In this document: positions 49,683 to 57,905 of the stretch, in pieces
How the letters are laid out: each line of letters starts with the position of its first letter
Position numbering within the stretch: the first letter of the stretch is position 1
Assembly: GCF_014649715.1 (NCBI RefSeq)
Contig: NZ_BMTO01000012.1
Location: forward strand, 170,159-234,158
Direction of reading: 5' to 3'
From: Streptomyces lateritius
GTDB taxonomy: Bacteria; Actinomycetota; Actinomycetes; Streptomycetales; Streptomycetaceae
Length of the DNA stretch: 64,000 bases
Translations under genes and position numbers: made by a program
Notes under the pieces: generated by a model
Told to the model about the DNA's origin: nothing
Database searches by the model: none
What the model saw: the letters and a program-made list of their open reading frames with translations, nothing else

Positions 49683-50630
49683 ATGAGAAGGATCACGGAG
49701 CCGCTCGGGACACGGGCGGTCGAGGCGGGAAACGGCGTCCGGGGCTCGGGCCCGGACGGTCCGACCGCGGACCACGCGATCTCGGGCACCACGGGCGATG
49801 TTCCGTCCGAGGGCACGGGGGCGGCGGGCACGATCCGGGCCGAGGGGCTGCGGTTCGGCTATCCCGGGCGCGAGGTGCTGGCCGGAGTCGATCTGTCCGT
49901 GGACGCGGGAGAGTTGGTCGCGCTCGTCGGACTCAACGGCTGCGGCAAGTCCACCCTGCTGCGACTCTGCGCGGGCCTGTTGCGGCCGGGCGAGGGCCGG
50001 GTACTGCTCGACGGCGACGACCTGTCCCGGCTCTCCCGCAGGGCCGCCGCCCGTCGGGTCGCGATCCTGCACCAGGCCGCTCCCGCCGTGCCCGGCATGT
50101 CGGTGAGGCAGTTGGTGCGCCAGGGGCGCTACGCGGTGCGCGGCCCGCTCGGCATGCTGCGCGACGGCGACGACTCCGTCTGCGCCCGGGCCATGGCGGA
50201 CGTCGGTGTCGCCGACTGGGCCGACCGGCCGGTGGACGCGCTCTCGGGCGGTGAGCGTCAGCGCGTACGGCTCGCCATGGCGCTGGCCCAGGACACCCGG
50301 CTGCTGCTGCTCGACGAGCCCACCACCTATCTGGACCTGCGGCACCAGTTGGAGGTCATGGGGACGGTGGTGCGGCTGCGGGAGGAGCGCGGCCTGACGG
50401 TCGTGATGGTCCTCCACGACCTGGGGCACGCGGCACGGTTCGCCGACCGGATCGTCGCTCTCCGGCGGGGGCGGATCGCGGCCGACGGGCCGCCCGAGGC
50501 GGTCGTCACGCCCCAACTCCTCGCCGAGGTCCTCGGAGTCGCGGGACGGGTGGGGCGCGATCCGGAGGGCGGCTGGCCGGTGTGTTACCCGGATCACCCT
50601 CTGGATGTGGAGCCAGCTATTGCGGAATGA
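49683..50630 (+). CDS. FecE/FhuC-type ABC ATP-binding protein
   Basis: A 315-aa ATPase. After a 45-residue low-complexity N-terminus (GSGPDGPTADHAISGTTGD) come Walker A GLNGCGKST, the Q-loop, signature LSGGERQR and Walker B LLLLDEPTTYLDLRHQLEV; the YLDLRHQ after Walker B is typical of siderophore importers. It completes the FecBCDE-type importer. Its TGA at 50628-50630 is part of the second Zur-type box. Confidence 0.9.
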   Translation: MRRITEPLGTRAVEAGNGVRGSGPDGPTADHAISGTTGDVPSEGTGAAGTIRAEGLRFGYPGREVLAGVDLSVDAGELVALVGLNGCGKSTLLRLCAGLLRPGEGRVLLDGDDLSRLSRRAAARRVAILHQAAPAVPGMSVRQLVRQGRYAVRGPLGMLRDGDDSVCARAMADVGVADWADRPVDALSGGERQRVRLAMALAQDTRLLLLDEPTTYLDLRHQLEVMGTVVRLREERGLTVVMVLHDLGHAARFADRIVALRRGRIAADGPPEAVVTPQLLAEVLGVAGRVGRDPEGGWPVCYPDHPLDVEPAIAE

Positions 50631-50644
50631 AAATCATATTCATT
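50626..50644 (+). promoter_or_regulatory. Zur-type box upstream of the RiPP precursor, overlapping the ATPase stop
   Basis: The 19-mer AATGAAAATCATATTCATT is a 9-1-9 inverted repeat with one mismatched pair; the 15-bp core TGAAAATCATATTCA (50628-50642) differs from the Zur pattern at one position. It lies 62 bases before the precursor ATG, giving the peptide operon its own zinc-responsive promoter. Confidence 0.65.
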
Positions 50645-50706
50645 AGTGTCCCTGGTGCGACGCCGGAACGGCGGCGTGACCATCCCATCGAATGGAGAGT
50701 CAACTC

Positions 50707-50841
50707 ATGGAGCAGCACAAGGTGTTCAGCCCGATCGCCGAGCAGGGCCAGCTCGCCCACCTGTCCGCCACGCACTCCAACGCGCTGGTGGAGAACCCGT
50801 TCGACGACGCGGTCGAGGCGGACACCGACTCGGACAAGTAA
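50707..50841 (+). CDS. putative TOMM/RiPP precursor peptide
   Basis: A 44-aa peptide, MEQHKVFSPIAEQGQLAHLS at the N-terminus and ENPFDDAVEADTDSDK at the C-terminus. GGAG lies about 9 bases before the ATG. It stands directly before the E1-like, YcaO and SagB genes, where precursor genes of azole RiPPs are found. It contains no cysteine; Ser/Thr at positions 8, 20, 22, 24, 40 and 42 are the only possible cyclodehydration sites. The C-terminal alternation D-T-D-S-D could give (methyl)oxazoles between aspartates, a plausible metal-binding core. Where leader and core divide is not known. It is also possible that it is a carrier or scaffold peptide. Confidence 0.75.
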   Translation: MEQHKVFSPIAEQGQLAHLSATHSNALVENPFDDAVEADTDSDK

Positions 50842-50850
50842 GTCCGGACC

Positions 50851-50908
50851 CCCGGCACCACGCCGGGCACCGCGGGCCCGCCCGGATCGCCTTCCCGGGC
50901 GGGCCCGC
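50851..50908 (+). terminator. two hairpins between precursor and enzyme genes
   Basis: A 6-bp stem (50851-50856/50862-50867) is followed by a perfect 14-bp stem (50872-50885/50895-50908) with a 9-base loop. Lying between the precursor and modifying enzymes, this is well placed as a partial terminator that makes precursor mRNA exceed enzyme mRNA. Confidence 0.75.
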
Positions 50909-50982
50909 TCCGTCCTTCCACTCCGCTCCATCCCTCCCGCCCCCGCCCGCTGCTCCGCGTCACCCGTCCCAGGAGGAACCCC

Positions 50983-51864
50983 GTGACCCCCGTGCGACTC
51001 GCCCCCGGTGTCTTCCTCGTCGCAGTCCCCGGCCAGGGGCTCGCGGTGCGCACACCCGACGGGGAGTTCCTCCGTGTCGACACGGGAGCGGTCCCGCCCG
51101 GGGACCTCGTGACCCGGCTGACGGAGGGAGGCGGTGCGCGCGAGCCCCGACTCGACGCACTCGTCTCGGCCTTCGAGGAGGCCGGCTACGCCGGGAACGT
51201 GGACACCGCCCCGCCGGCCCCGCTCGCCGGCCGGACCGTCCTCGTCCTCGGAGACCCGCCGCTCACCGGCCCGCTCGCCCGGTGCGTACGTGAGGCGGGG
51301 GGCCGGGTCCGCACCGGCGGACCGGAGGACGTGCGCGCCCTCGTGTCCGCCGAGGGGGACCTCCGGACAGCAGTGGTCTGGTGCCTCGACGGGCCCGTTC
51401 CCGTGGGCCTCTGGGACGAGGCCGACCGCCTGCCCGCCGCCGGCGCCGCCTGGCTGCGCTGCCACCGCGAAGGAGCGCAGGTCTGGCTGGAGCCGCCCGC
51501 GTTCGGGCCCGGCGACGTGACCTCGGCGGACGTACGCCTCCGCCGTCTCGCGGCCACTCCCGCCCACCGCGAACTCGTCGCCTACTGGGACGGTCCGCGC
51601 GCCGGCGACGGCGGCCCCGGGCACCACGCGGCCTCCGCCGCCCTCACCGTCGCCCTGCTCACCGCCGACCTCCTCACCTGGGCGAACGGCCCCGCCACCG
51701 CCCCCTCCCGGACGACACGCAGACACCTGCGCCGCATCGACATCCGGACCCTCGCCCTCACCGAACACCCCATCCTCCCGGTCCCCCCGATCGCGGGTGG
51801 CCGGCCCCAGAGCGCCACCGCCGTGCAACACCAGGGCAACTCCGGACCGGGGGGCGCGTGTTGA
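50983..51864 (+). CDS. TOMM precursor-binding (E1-like/RRE) cyclodehydratase partner
   Basis: A 293-aa protein. The first about 75 residues (LAPGVFLVAVPGQGLAVRTP, FLRVDTGAVPPGDLVTRLTE) resemble the winged-helix RiPP recognition element, followed by a degenerate ThiF/E1-like Rossmann domain (TVLVLGDPPLTGPLARCV) without a visible nucleotide loop or zinc tetra-cysteine site. This is the usual form of the leader-binding partner of YcaO enzymes. The C-terminus has a proline-rich tail. GTG 50983 follows AGGAGG at 6 bases. Overlaps the hydrolase start. Confidence 0.75.
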   Translation: MTPVRLAPGVFLVAVPGQGLAVRTPDGEFLRVDTGAVPPGDLVTRLTEGGGAREPRLDALVSAFEEAGYAGNVDTAPPAPLAGRTVLVLGDPPLTGPLARCVREAGGRVRTGGPEDVRALVSAEGDLRTAVVWCLDGPVPVGLWDEADRLPAAGAAWLRCHREGAQVWLEPPAFGPGDVTSADVRLRRLAATPAHRELVAYWDGPRAGDGGPGHHAASAALTVALLTADLLTWANGPATAPSRTTRRHLRRIDIRTLALTEHPILPVPPIAGGRPQSATAVQHQGNSGPGGAC

Positions 51865-53441
51865 GGAGCGTATGGGTCGGGGGGCTGGCCACGGACGTCT
51901 GCCTTACGGAGGGTGAGGGGCCCCGGCCCGCCGTGCTCATTCGTACGCCCTACGACCGCAGGCGCCACCGTGCGGAGCTACGAGCCTGGGCCGCGCGCGG
52001 ATTCGTGGGGGTCGGGCAGGACGTGCGGGGCCGGTACGCCTCCGAGGGTGACTGGCGTCCCTACCGCTCCGAGGCGGCCGACGGCGCCGCCACCCTGGCG
52101 TGGATCCGCGCGCAGGAGTGGAGCGACGGACGCGTCGTGGCGGTCGGCGCCTCGTACGCGGCCCACTGCGCGCTCGCGCCCCTGCTCGAAGAGGAGGCGG
52201 GCGAGGTGCCCGACGCGGTCGTCGCCGCCGTTCCCGCGCTCGGCGGCGCCGAAGTGGCGCGCGAGCCGAGCGGCGTCGAAAGACTCTCGCCGCGCGTGGG
52301 GTGGTGGCTCACGCACGGGGACCGGGCCGACTCCGACGAGGAGGCGTTCGCCCGGGCCCTGCGGGACACTCCCGGCCTTCTCGACCGGCTGCCGGTACGG
52401 AAGATGCTCCCGCAGGCCTCCTGGCCGGACGTGTGGACCGCCCGGCGTGACGACGGCCTGTGGGCGCGGGCCGCCTGCGCCCGTGTGCCGCTCCTCGCGG
52501 TCGGCGGCAGCCGTGACCCCTTCGCCGACGAAACGATCCGCCTCTGGCGCTCGTGGGGCGGCGCCGCGCGGCTGCTCCTCGGCCCCTGGGGCCACGGCCT
52601 GACCACCACTCCCGCCCCCGAGGCCCACGCGGAACACCACCTCGACCTCGGAGAGCTGTACGCCCGGTGGGCCCGGAAGGCCCTCGCCGCAACCCTGCGC
52701 GGACGGCGCGGCGCCCTCGCCCTCGGCGGCAGCGCGCACTGGTGCGACGCCGCCACCATCGGGCCCGCCGCGCCCGGGTTTGGCCCGGACATCGGTCCCG
52801 ACACCCGTACCGACACCCGTCCTGACACCGACGCCGGCCCGGGCGCCCGGACCGACCGCCCGCACCGCGTCGCGCGCCCCCTCGCGTACCGCTTCGGGCA
52901 CAGCGCCGGGTTGCGGCTCGTCCACGGGGCCGACTTCCTCGCCGACCCCCGCCGGCCCGTGCGGTCGGACCGCCTCGACATCGACGAGCATGCCGCGCCC
53001 GACCGCTGCCTGCTCGTCACTCCGCCCCTCCCGCGCCCCCTGGACCTCCTCGGGGACGCCGAGGCGCGGCTCGTCGCGGCGGCCGAGGGGCGGAGCGCCG
53101 ACTGGGCCGTCCGGCTCGTCGCCCTGCGCCCCGACGGGCGGGCCGAACCGCTCGCCACCGGTGTCGCCCGAGCCGACCACGGCGGCCCGGACCCACGGCC
53201 GGTGACCGTTCCGCTCGGGCACCTCGCGCGACGGCTGCCCGCCGGCATCCGGCTCCGTGTCGAGGTGGCCGGGCACCACTTCCCGGCCCACGTCCGCAAC
53301 CCGCACACCGGCCAGGACCCCGTGACCGCGACCCGGCTGCTGCCCTCCCGGCGGTCCGTACGGACGGCCGACAGCGTCCTGCTGCTCCCCGCGGTCCACC
53401 GCCCCGCCCTCATCGATCCCGTACAGGAGATACTCCGTTGA
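51858..53441 (+). CDS. CocE/NonD (S15-like) hydrolase in the TOMM operon
   Basis: A 527-aa alpha/beta hydrolase of the CocE/X-Pro dipeptidyl peptidase family. The nucleophile is S99 in VGASYAAH (GxSYxx), preceded by VGVGQDVRGRYASEGDW (oxyanion region); a C-terminal jelly-roll domain ends with LRVEVAGHHFPAHVRNPHTG, as in the family. A disordered threonine/aspartate-rich insert (residues about 310-335) is odd. GTG 51858 overlaps the previous stop. In this operon it may act as a peptidase on the modified peptide or release amide/ester groups; inference. Confidence 0.8.
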   Translation: MLRSVWVGGLATDVCLTEGEGPRPAVLIRTPYDRRRHRAELRAWAARGFVGVGQDVRGRYASEGDWRPYRSEAADGAATLAWIRAQEWSDGRVVAVGASYAAHCALAPLLEEEAGEVPDAVVAAVPALGGAEVAREPSGVERLSPRVGWWLTHGDRADSDEEAFARALRDTPGLLDRLPVRKMLPQASWPDVWTARRDDGLWARAACARVPLLAVGGSRDPFADETIRLWRSWGGAARLLLGPWGHGLTTTPAPEAHAEHHLDLGELYARWARKALAATLRGRRGALALGGSAHWCDAATIGPAAPGFGPDIGPDTRTDTRPDTDAGPGARTDRPHRVARPLAYRFGHSAGLRLVHGADFLADPRRPVRSDRLDIDEHAAPDRCLLVTPPLPRPLDLLGDAEARLVAAAEGRSADWAVRLVALRPDGRAEPLATGVARADHGGPDPRPVTVPLGHLARRLPAGIRLRVEVAGHHFPAHVRNPHTGQDPVTATRLLPSRRSVRTADSVLLLPAVHRPALIDPVQEILR

Positions 53442-54820
53442 CCCTCACCGGCGTACCGTCCCTCGACGCGCTCGTGGACCCCGTCTGCGGGCTCATACGC
53501 GGGGTCGAGCCCGTCCCGCACCCCTCGGGCGCCCCGCCCCGCTACACCGCCATGACCGCCGAGGTCTCCGACGCCCGGCGCTTCGGCGCCTGGCCCGCCG
53601 ACCGGGTCTCCCTCGGCACCACCTTCGGCGACCCCCGGGGCGCACGCCTCGCCGCCGTCGCCGAGGCCGTCGAACGCTACTGCGGCAACCGGCTCGCGCC
53701 GCCCGGCCATCCGGACGCGCCGCGCCGCGCGACCGCCACCGAACTCCGCGCCGAGGGACTGCGGTTGTACGGTCCCGGTGACCTGCCCTCATACGCCTCC
53801 TGGCAGTACGAGCGGCCGGGATTCCCCTACGAACCGCTCGGGCCCGACACCCCGGCCCTCTGGGTCAGGGGCAGCGAGAGCGGCCGCGAGTGCTGGGTGC
53901 CGGTGGCGCTCAGTCACCTCAACTGGCGGCAGGGCGAGCTGCGTTCGCTGCCCCGGACGCACCACCTCAACTACGCGGGGATCGCCACCGGCCAGGGATT
54001 CGACGACGCCGTCGAACGCGGACTCCTCGAAGTCGTCGAGCGCGACGCGCTGGAACTGTGGTGGCACCTGGACGGCCCCACGCGCGGCATCGACCCGCGC
54101 TCCGTGCCCGGACTCGACCGCGACCTCGAAGGCTGCGGCCTCGACGTCCGGATCGTCGAGATGCCCTCCGAGTTGGCACCCTGCGTCGCCGCCTGGGTGT
54201 ACGACCCCGAACGCGGCATCCACGCCGCCGGGTTCGCCTGCCGCTACGACCCCGCCGAGGCGGCCCGCAAGGCCGTGCTGGAGGCCGTCCACACCTGGGT
54301 GTTCACACAGGGCGCGGTGGACGCGGACGGTTGGGTGTTCCGGGCGATCGACGCCGGCATGCTCGCCCGCGGCCTCTACCTCGACCACCGGGCGGACCGT
54401 CGCTATCTGGACGCGGCAGGCGAGGACTTCGGCGCGATACGGGATCTTGGCGCCCATGTCCAGGTGTGGCTGGACCCGAGGATGGAGCCCTACGCCCGGC
54501 GCTTCACCGAGCCGGCGCTCGGCGTCGTCCCCGTGGACGAAATCGCCACGGGCAGCCGAGCCCAGCTCGACGCCCGTCTCGCGTCCGGGGGGCACCGACT
54601 CGTCACCGTCGACCTCACCACCGAGGACATCGCGGAGACCCCGCTCCGGGTGGCCCGCGTCCTCGTGTCGGGCCTGATCCCCAACGCCCCTGCCGCCTTC
54701 GCCTACTTCGGCTGTGAGCGCTTCACGCGGGCGGCCGTGGAACGGGGCTGGTGGCCGACGGCTCCCACCGGTCCGACGGGTCCGGGCGACTTCACCCTCG
54801 CCCCGCCGCCGCACATGTGA
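53438..54820 (+). CDS. YcaO-domain cyclodehydratase
   Basis: A 460-aa YcaO protein. ATP-site elements are seen: SLGTTFGDPRGARLAAVAEAVERYC (ExxER-type), GLLEVVERDALELWW and AVLEAVHTW. The C-terminus ends LAPPPHM, similar to the proline-rich C-terminus of azole-forming YcaO enzymes that is needed for activity. With the E1-like partner it should phosphorylate backbone amides and cyclise Ser/Thr/Cys to azolines. ATG overlaps the hydrolase stop (53438-53441). Confidence 0.92.
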   Translation: MTLTGVPSLDALVDPVCGLIRGVEPVPHPSGAPPRYTAMTAEVSDARRFGAWPADRVSLGTTFGDPRGARLAAVAEAVERYCGNRLAPPGHPDAPRRATATELRAEGLRLYGPGDLPSYASWQYERPGFPYEPLGPDTPALWVRGSESGRECWVPVALSHLNWRQGELRSLPRTHHLNYAGIATGQGFDDAVERGLLEVVERDALELWWHLDGPTRGIDPRSVPGLDRDLEGCGLDVRIVEMPSELAPCVAAWVYDPERGIHAAGFACRYDPAEAARKAVLEAVHTWVFTQGAVDADGWVFRAIDAGMLARGLYLDHRADRRYLDAAGEDFGAIRDLGAHVQVWLDPRMEPYARRFTEPALGVVPVDEIATGSRAQLDARLASGGHRLVTVDLTTEDIAETPLRVARVLVSGLIPNAPAAFAYFGCERFTRAAVERGWWPTAPTGPTGPGDFTLAPPPHM

Positions 54821-54831
54821 GGACGCTCCAC

Positions 54832-56169
54832 ATGACACACCTGTCCCTAGGCACGTCCCCGCCCCCCACCGCGCCCAGGACTCCGGCCGCGGGGGGACCC
54901 ACGGGCCTCCGTGTCGCCCTCGCACTCGCCCGCTCGGAGCGCGTGCCCGGTCCCGACTTCCCCGCCGGGCCGGCCGTCACCGCCTGGCCGGGGGAGGGGA
55001 TCGCCGTACCGACCGCACTCGATGCCTTGCTCGGCGCGTCGCTGGCGGGCGGACGGCTGCGGCCCGCCGCCTCGGCGGGGGCGCTGCACCCCGTCAACGC
55101 CCACCTGCTGGTGGGTCCCGGCGGACGTGTCCCGCCGGGGCGGTACGCCTACGACCCCGTCGCCCACCGGCTCCACGCGCGCGGGGGCGCTCCGGCCGAC
55201 GCCCCGGACGGCGTGGTCGTCGTGCTGACGGTGACCGCTCGCCGTACGGTCTCCCACTACGGCCACCGCGCCTGGCCGCTGCTCCTGCTCGACACGGGCC
55301 ACGCGCTCGCCGCCCTCGCCCTGGCCGGTGCGGACGCCTTCTGCGAGGACGCCGACGGCCGGCTCCTGGCCGCCGCCGCGGGCCTGACGAAGGGCGCCGG
55401 TGAGCCCGAGCACGCCGTGGCGGCCGTCTGGTCGGGACCGGGCGACCACCCGGACGCCCGCACGCTCACGCGCTGGGCCGCCCACGGCCCCGGCACGCCG
55501 CCGTCCCCGGGCCGCCGGCTGCCCGCACCGACCGACCTGCGGGACGCCTGGAAGGCGCTCGCGGAGGTCACGACCGCTTCGGCTGAGGAGAGTTGGCGCG
55601 GCTTCCCGGGGCTGCCGCGCCCGCTGCCGCGTCCTCGCCGCCGCAGCACGGAGCCCGGCTTCGGTGGAAGGCCCGGTCACGCGGTGCTCGGCCGCCTCCT
55701 GCGGGCGGCCGAGCGCGCCGGCCCCGAAGGCGTCCGCTGGTGCGTCGCCGTCGGCGGCCGCGACGCGGCCGTCCTCGGGCTGCCCGGGCCGCACGTACTG
55801 GCCACGGGGGACGCGCGGCCCACCCTGGCGGGCTGGGCCGCCGGTCAGGCATGGCTCGGCGCGACCGGAGCCGTCCTCCTCGCCCAAGGCTGCCCCGAAG
55901 ACGCCTCACCGGCCGAGATCCGCCACACCCATGTACGGGCCGGCTACGCCGTCGGCCTCACCCAGGTCCTCGCCCAGGAGGCCGGTTTGGCCACCCGCCC
56001 CGTCGGCTCCTGGCAGCACGCCGACCTCGGCGCCGCCCTCGGCGGGCCCCCCGGCCGCTTGCCGATCCTCCACGCCTTGGCCCTGGGCCGCCACCGGTCC
56101 CGCGAAGCCTCGGCCGTGGGCCCCCGTCCAACCCGTGAACCCTCCGTCGAAGGAGCCCCGCCGTCATGA
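54832..56169 (+). CDS. SagB-type FMN-dependent dehydrogenase
   Basis: A 445-aa nitroreductase-fold protein of the SagB/ThcOx type, in two halves: LRPAASAGALHPVNAHLLV is the FMN-binding opening (R-x-x-P-S-A-G-A/G-x-x-P pattern); LLLDTGHALAALALAGADAF follows. The second half repeats the fold (GYAVGLTQVLAQEAGLATRP). It would oxidise azolines to azoles. ATG 54832 (MTHLSLG) is 11 bases after the YcaO stop with GAGG upstream; the longer open frame overlaps the YcaO gene. Confidence 0.87.
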   Translation: MTHLSLGTSPPPTAPRTPAAGGPTGLRVALALARSERVPGPDFPAGPAVTAWPGEGIAVPTALDALLGASLAGGRLRPAASAGALHPVNAHLLVGPGGRVPPGRYAYDPVAHRLHARGGAPADAPDGVVVVLTVTARRTVSHYGHRAWPLLLLDTGHALAALALAGADAFCEDADGRLLAAAAGLTKGAGEPEHAVAAVWSGPGDHPDARTLTRWAAHGPGTPPSPGRRLPAPTDLRDAWKALAEVTTASAEESWRGFPGLPRPLPRPRRRSTEPGFGGRPGHAVLGRLLRAAERAGPEGVRWCVAVGGRDAAVLGLPGPHVLATGDARPTLAGWAAGQAWLGATGAVLLAQGCPEDASPAEIRHTHVRAGYAVGLTQVLAQEAGLATRPVGSWQHADLGAALGGPPGRLPILHALALGRHRSREASAVGPRPTREPSVEGAPPS

Positions 56170-57905
56170 TGCTCCACCCGGAGCTGGTCCGCGCCGCACG
56201 GCCCGCACGCGGGCCGCTCACCGGCGCCACCGCGCTGCTCGTCGCCGTCGCCGGCACCCACCTCGCGCAGGCCGCGCTCCTCGCCCTCGCGCTCGCCCGG
56301 ATCGCCCGGGGGACCACCGAAGGCCTGGCGCCGCTGCTGGGCGGCGTGCTCGCCGCCGTCGCCGTACGGGCCGGACTCGGCCGGTGGCAGCGGCGCGTCG
56401 CCGTGCGCGCGGGGGCCACCGTACGGACCGGGCTGCGCGACACGCTGCTCCGGCGGCTCGGCGAACTCGGCGCTCCCCGCGAGGCGGACGCGCGCGCCGG
56501 CGCCGTACGGGCCACGCTCGTCGACGGCGTCGAGGGCGTCGACGCCTACGTCTCCCGCTACCTCCCCCAGCTCCTCGTCACCCTCGCCCTGCCCCCGCTC
56601 CTCCTCCTCGCCGTCGCCCTCGTCGAGCCGTACGCCCTCCTCGTCCTCGCCCCCGCCCTCCTCCTCGCCCTCTTCGCGCCCCGCTGGTGGGACCGGCTGC
56701 TCGCACGCCGCGGGCAGGAGCACTGGGGCGCCTACGAGGCCCTGTCGGCCGACTACCTGGAGGCCCTGCAGGGCATGCCGTCCCTGCGGGCCGCCGGCGC
56801 CGTCGCCCGTACCCGCGCCCGCCTGGAGGAGCGCTCCGCCGCACTGCACCGGGCGACCGTGGCCAAGCTGCGCGTCTCCCTCGTCGACACCGGGATCACC
56901 GACCTCGCCGTGCAGGGCGGCACGGTCGCCGCCGCCCTCGTCGCCTGCTCGTCGGCCGTCTCCGGGCGGACCGCGGCCACCGGCACCTACCTCGTCCTGA
57001 TGCTGGCCTCCGAGTGCTTCCGGCCCGTCCGCGACCTCTCGCGCGAGTGGCACTCCGGCTACCTCGGTGTCTCCGCCGCCGACGGCATCACCGCCCTGCG
57101 CACCGCCACCGGCGCCGTGCCGGACACCGGCACCGCCGAAGCGGCCTGGGCCGAGGCCCCGGAGATCCGCTTCGAGGACGTCCGCCACACCCACCCCGGC
57201 GCCGCCGAACCGGCCCTGCGCGGAGTCACGTTCACCGCCGAGGCCGGCCGCACGACCGCGATCGTCGGACCGTCCGGCGCCGGCAAGTCGACCCTCCTCG
57301 GGCTGCTCCTGCGCCAGGCCGGCGACCCGGACGGCGGCCGCATCACGGTCGGGGGCGCCGACCACACCTCGTACACGCTCGCCTCGCTGCGGCGCGGCAT
57401 CGCGGTCGTCTCCCAGGAGACGTACCTCTTCCACGCCTCCGTCGCCGACAACCTCCGTCTCGCCAGACCCGCCGCCACCGACGACGAACTGCGGGCGGCG
57501 GCGCGCGCGGCGGGGATCCACGAGGAGATGCTCGCGCTGCCGCACGGATACGACACCGTCGTCGGCGAGCGCGGCGCGACGCTCTCGGGCGGCCAGCGCC
57601 AACGACTCGCGCTGGCCCGCGCGTTGCTTGCCGACGCGCCCGTCCTCGTCCTCGACGAGGCGACCAGCGCCGTCGACGAACGCCGCGAGGCCCGCATCGG
57701 CCGCGCGCTGCGCGACGCGGCCCGTGGGCGGACGTGTCTGGTCGTCGCCCACCGGCTCGCCTCGGTCCGCGACGCGGACCGGATCGTCGTGTTGGACGGC
57801 GGCCGGGTCGACGCGATCGGCACGGACGTGGAGCTGCGGGGGCGGCGGGACGGACTGTACGCGCGGCTGGTGGCCGCGGGAGCGACGAACGGAGCGGCGG
57901 CATGA
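56166..57905 (+). CDS. ABC exporter half-transporter 1 (TMD-NBD)
   Basis: A 579-aa fused permease-ATPase. Six membrane segments in residues 1-310 (ALLVAVAGTHLAQAALLALALA; LLLLAVALVEPYALLVLAPALLLAL) resemble CydD-type exporters; NBD has Walker A GPSGAGKST near 367, signature LSGGQRQR, Walker B VLVLDEATSAVD. Overlaps SagB and the second unit by ATGA, so both halves are made together. Confidence 0.9.
   Translation: MMLHPELVRAARPARGPLTGATALLVAVAGTHLAQAALLALALARIARGTTEGLAPLLGGVLAAVAVRAGLGRWQRRVAVRAGATVRTGLRDTLLRRLGELGAPREADARAGAVRATLVDGVEGVDAYVSRYLPQLLVTLALPPLLLLAVALVEPYALLVLAPALLLALFAPRWWDRLLARRGQEHWGAYEALSADYLEALQGMPSLRAAGAVARTRARLEERSAALHRATVAKLRVSLVDTGITDLAVQGGTVAAALVACSSAVSGRTAATGTYLVLMLASECFRPVRDLSREWHSGYLGVSAADGITALRTATGAVPDTGTAEAAWAEAPEIRFEDVRHTHPGAAEPALRGVTFTAEAGRTTAIVGPSGAGKSTLLGLLLRQAGDPDGGRITVGGADHTSYTLASLRRGIAVVSQETYLFHASVADNLRLARPAATDDELRAAARAAGIHEEMLALPHGYDTVVGERGATLSGGQRQRLALARALLADAPVLVLDEATSAVDERREARIGRALRDAARGRTCLVVAHRLASVRDADRIVVLDGGRVDAIGTDVELRGRRDGLYARLVAAGATNGAAA

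Noticed and set aside
46466..50644. DmdR-type iron boxes as alternative reading of the two metal boxes
   Set aside because: They lack the AGGTnAGGCT core; the AATGATT-type centre is that of Fur/Zur-family sites. Fur-family members other than Zur remain possible.
55944..57752. 602-codon minus-strand open frame opposite the SagB and exporter genes
   Set aside because: Antisense shadow of high-GC coding sequence; composition is Gly/Arg/Glu-rich without any domain, and the plus-strand genes have clear catalytic motifs.
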